A program made the translations under genes and the position numbers. Source: DATNPH01 sp036703315 (GTDB lineage Bacteria > Cyanobacteriota > Cyanobacteriia > Cyanobacteriales > Coleofasciculaceae). From it: a stretch of DNA of 7,541 nt. The stretch covers positions 1-7,541 of the forward strand of contig DATNPH010000043.1 in assembly GCA_036703315.1 (NCBI GenBank), given 5' to 3'. The notes under the pieces were generated by a model, which saw only the letters and a program-made list of their open reading frames with translations, was not told where the DNA came from and did not search any database. This document shows positions 5,901 through 7,541 of the stretch, one piece after another (positions within the stretch are counted from its first letter, which is position 1; the number at the start of each line of letters is the position of its first letter).

Positions 5901-5917
5901 TGCAAGTCTTACTTGCA
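5901..5917. promoter_or_regulatory. Probable TetR operator B (near the desaturase gene)
   Basis: TGCAAGT-CTT-ACTTGCA is a perfect 7-3-7 palindrome. It lies 47-63 bp upstream of the desaturase ATG and 49 bp, centre to centre, from operator A. It sits just before a TATAAC sequence at 5930-5935. A repressor here would overlap the -35 region of a promoter reading into the desaturase. Confidence 0.7.
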
Positions 5918-5929
5918 TTTTGATCTCAC

Positions 5930-5935
5930 TATAAC
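5930..5935 (+). promoter_or_regulatory. Candidate -10 element of the desaturase promoter
   Basis: TATAAC is the best -10-like hexamer between operator B and the desaturase ATG, which begins 28 bp after it. A -35 at normal spacing would fall at about 5907-5912, inside operator B, but the bases there (TCTTAC) are a poor match. The promoter may therefore depend on an activator or on an alternative sigma factor. Confidence 0.35.
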
Positions 5936-5963
5936 TACCCTCTCTACTCAAGAGGGAAGATTC

Positions 5964-6818
5964 ATGACCAACAACTCACTCTCAGCAGCTCCAGACCGCA
6001 GAGAAACTCAGACTCTTAATTGGGTTAATGTAGGGTTTTTCGCTACAATTCACGCTTTAGCACTACTTGCTCCTTGGTTTTTCTCCTGGTCAGCTCTGGG
6101 AGTCGCGATATTTTTCCATTGGCTACTTGGCAGTATCGGCATCTGTTTAGGGTATCACCGACTTTTGACCCATCGCAGTTTTCAGGTGCCCAAGTGGTTG
6201 GAGTATATCATTACAACCATAGGTGCTTTAGCGGTTCAAGGAGGACCAATCTTTTGGGTGGCAAGCCATCGTCTTCATCATGCTTTCACAGAGGATGTAG
6301 AAAAAGACCCTTACTCAGCACGGCGAGGTTTTTGGTGGAGCCATATGCTTTGGCTTTTTGATAAGAATAGCCAATTTTTTGACTACGAAGTTTATAAAAA
6401 ATCTGCCCCTGACTTAGCACGAGACCCTTATTACCGCTGGCTTAACCAAAACTTCTTGTTGCTCCAAATTCCCGTTGGCCTATTGCTTTATGCTTTGGGA
6501 GGATGGTCATTTGTCATCTATGGAATGTTTGTGAGGTTAGTCTTACTGTGGCACAGCACCTGGTTGATTAATTCGGCAACTCACATGTGGGGTTATCAAA
6601 CGTTTGAGGTGGATGATAATTCTCGTAATCTGTGGTGGGCGGCAATTTTAACCTATGGAGAAGGTTGGCATAACAATCACCATGCCCACCCCAATGTTGC
6701 TCCCGCTGGACGGCAATGGTGGGAAGTCGATGTCACTTGGTGGTCAATTCAAGTCCTGAAAACTTTGGGTTTAGCTAAAAAGGTTGTCATGCCTCAAGAG
6801 CGCCAATCGGCAAGCTGA
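5964..6818 (+). CDS. desC: Delta-9 acyl-lipid (DesC-type) fatty-acid desaturase
   Basis: A 284-residue integral membrane di-iron desaturase. It would insert the first double bond at carbon 9 of fatty acids esterified to membrane lipids, with ferredoxin as donor in cyanobacteria. All three histidine boxes are present: HRLLTH (65-70), HRLHH (102-106) and HNNHH (236-240). NSATH (H207) is a further conserved ligand. GYHRLLTHRSF, VASHRLHHAFTEDVEKDPYS and YGEGWHNNHHAHP are hallmarks of delta-9 enzymes as opposed to delta-12 or omega-3. Hydrophobic pairs at about 22-60 and 163-200 fit four membrane spans. The ATG at 5964 is preferred because GAGGG (5952-5956) is well placed. An upstream in-frame TTG at 5913 would lie within operator B and adds no family sequence. 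Length is slightly above the roughly 270 usual for DesC. Regulation is probably by the divergent TetR fusion through the paired palindromes. The exact paralogue (sn-1 or sn-2 specific) is not decided. Confidence 0.93.
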   Translation: MTNNSLSAAPDRRETQTLNWVNVGFFATIHALALLAPWFFSWSALGVAIFFHWLLGSIGICLGYHRLLTHRSFQVPKWLEYIITTIGALAVQGGPIFWVASHRLHHAFTEDVEKDPYSARRGFWWSHMLWLFDKNSQFFDYEVYKKSAPDLARDPYYRWLNQNFLLLQIPVGLLLYALGGWSFVIYGMFVRLVLLWHSTWLINSATHMWGYQTFEVDDNSRNLWWAAILTYGEGWHNNHHAHPNVAPAGRQWWEVDVTWWSIQVLKTLGLAKKVVMPQERQSAS

Positions 6819-6995
6819 CTCCTAGAGTAGGACGACTAGTTTAACGAATGCGATCGCAACTCCACAAGAAGCGATCGCATTTTTAATGGTCACAAGTCAG
6901 GCACAGTTATAGACTTGGGACTAGGAATAGATAGACTACCAATGAAGCGCTAAATGCACTTCGTCGTCGCTAGGACTTACGCAGCTGTACCTACA
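6819..6995. other. Convergent intergenic region
   Basis: The desaturase and RTX genes converge here. Apart from the HIP1-stem terminator at 6847-6884 there is little: a TAGGACTTACGCAG string at 6971-6984, reminiscent of ends of cyanobacterial insertion sequences or small repeats, but without a visible partner. Confidence 0.4.
6847..6884 (+). terminator. Rho-independent terminator with a HIP1 stem
   Basis: AATGCGATCGC (6847-6857) pairs perfectly with GCGATCGCATT (6871-6881) around a 13-base loop, followed by more T. The stem is 11 bp with a GC-rich core and begins 28 bp after the desaturase stop, the right place to end that transcript. Both arms contain the HIP1 octamer GCGATCGC, at 6850-6857 and 6871-6878. 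Confidence 0.7.
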
Positions 6996-7541
6996 TTAGG
7001 CAAAAACGACTATATTCGCGTTCGTCATAGCTAAACCAGTCGATAGTTGGGCGATTTGGATTTGTCCGGACGAGCCTGTGCCATCAGCATCGAAGAACAA
7101 ACCACCAGTATTCTGGTTGTAGATAAAGCGATCGCTGCTATCGCTGGCACTGGAACCGAGCGTGAACTGAGCCGTAGTAATCGCCGTCCCTGCCGTTAGA
7201 CCACCACCAAAGCTGCTGGAAATATAGATTGCATCATCAACAACATTGAAGTCAGTGATAGTATCAACCCCCTCTGTCTTGGTGTAGAAGTAAAAGCGGT
7301 CAGCACCTGCCCCACCTGTAAGCTGATCCCTCCCAGCACCACCAATCAGTGTATCGTTCCCAGCGCCCCCATCGAGGGTGTCATTACCTGCTCCAGCATC
7401 AATCGTGTCATTGCCAGCACCGCCGTTGAGGGTGTCGTCAAGAGCCGCACCATAAAGCCTGTCATCATAGGCACCTCCCGTGATCTGGAACTGCTCGATG
7501 TTGTAGAAAGTAACCTGACCGACTCCATAACCGTTCACATA
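6996..7541 (-). CDS. C-terminal part of an RTX (calcium-binding nonapeptide) exoprotein (partial)
   Basis: The frame is open at the right window edge and ends at TAA 6996-6998, giving 181 visible residues. It starts YVNGYGVGQVTFYNIEQFQITGG. At about residues 22-84 there are seven nonapeptides of the GGxGxDxLx type: GGAGNDTID, AGAGNDTLD and GGAGNDTLI are exact, and those at each end are degenerate (GGAYDDRLY, GGAGADRFY). These fold as a beta-roll that binds calcium outside the cell. The last 100 residues have the usual RTX C-terminal cap (DTITDFNVVDDAIYIS, then FIYNQNTGGLFFDADGTG and ending NANIVVFA), which carries the uncleaved type I secretion signal. The N-terminal functional domain lies outside the window, so the activity (adhesin, lytic enzyme or S-layer-like) cannot be told. 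Confidence 0.85.
   Translation of the reverse strand, partial: YVNGYGVGQVTFYNIEQFQITGGAYDDRLYGAALDDTLNGGAGNDTIDAGAGNDTLDGGAGNDTLIGGAGRDQLTGGAGADRFYFYTKTEGVDTITDFNVVDDAIYISSSFGGGLTAGTAITTAQFTLGSSASDSSDRFIYNQNTGGLFFDADGTGSSGQIQIAQLSTGLAMTNANIVVFA
7287..7478 (-). repeat. Tandem 27-bp repeats encoding RTX nonapeptides
   Basis: Seven successive 27-bp units encode the glycine- and aspartate-rich nonapeptides of the RTX protein. The central units differ at only a few bases, so copy number could change by slippage in steps of nine residues without breaking the frame. Confidence 0.75.

Noticed and set aside
5913..5963. An in-frame TTG start giving a 301-aa desaturase
   Set aside because: The TTG lies inside the perfect palindrome of operator B and has no ribosome-binding site. 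The ATG at 5964 has a well-placed GAGGG, and the added residues do not resemble the family.
6971..6984. TAGGACTTACGCAG as an insertion-sequence end
   Set aside because: It recalls ends seen in cyanobacterial elements, but no inverted partner or target duplication is visible in the window.
7287..7478. Regular short repeats considered as a CRISPR array
   Set aside because: The 27-bp units are contiguous, in frame and encode RTX nonapeptides. There are no unique spacers.
7346..7528. A 60-codon minus-strand frame in another phase within the RTX gene
   Set aside because: It is a shadow of the repeated RTX codons.

Overview
The window looks like a piece of a cyanobacterial chromosome, most likely from a filamentous species. 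Five HIP1 octamers (GCGATCGC) lie in its right half. The gene set is also typically cyanobacterial: a DUF1823 protein, a DesC-type acyl-lipid desaturase, and exported PPC, HAF-repeat and RTX proteins. The genus cannot be fixed from the sequence alone.

Left part (1-2750) is accessory-like. It opens with the last 72 codons of a secreted protein ending in a PPC-type domain. Next come a 107-bp solo end of an IS630-type element, an exported seven-repeat HAF protein on the minus strand, and an 824-bp IS630-family element with a broken transposase. The solo end and the outer end of that element are identical and inverted. The HAF gene and the rest of the element are therefore bracketed by two outward-facing copies of the same IS end.

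Middle part (2746-4554) holds a DUF1823 gene (minus strand) and a universal stress protein gene (plus strand). They diverge from a gene-poor region of about 390 bp that carries several short dyads and a possible upstream mini-ORF. A small exported protein of unknown function follows.

Right part (4593-6884) is the most interesting. A 415-aa TetR-type repressor carries a C-terminal extension that reads as a degenerate tyrosine-recombinase catalytic domain: the catalytic tyrosine is kept, while the first catalytic arginine and the histidine are lost. It is divergent from a delta-9 fatty-acid desaturase (desC type). The 123-bp gap between them holds two copies of one palindrome, TGYAAGT-N3-ACTTGCA, one near each gene. 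This reads as a self-contained regulatory module in which the fusion protein probably represses both itself and the desaturase, tuning membrane unsaturation. The desaturase ends at a hairpin terminator whose stem arms are HIP1 octamers.

The window closes with the C-terminal 181 residues of an RTX (calcium-binding nonapeptide) exoprotein on the minus strand, cut by the window edge.
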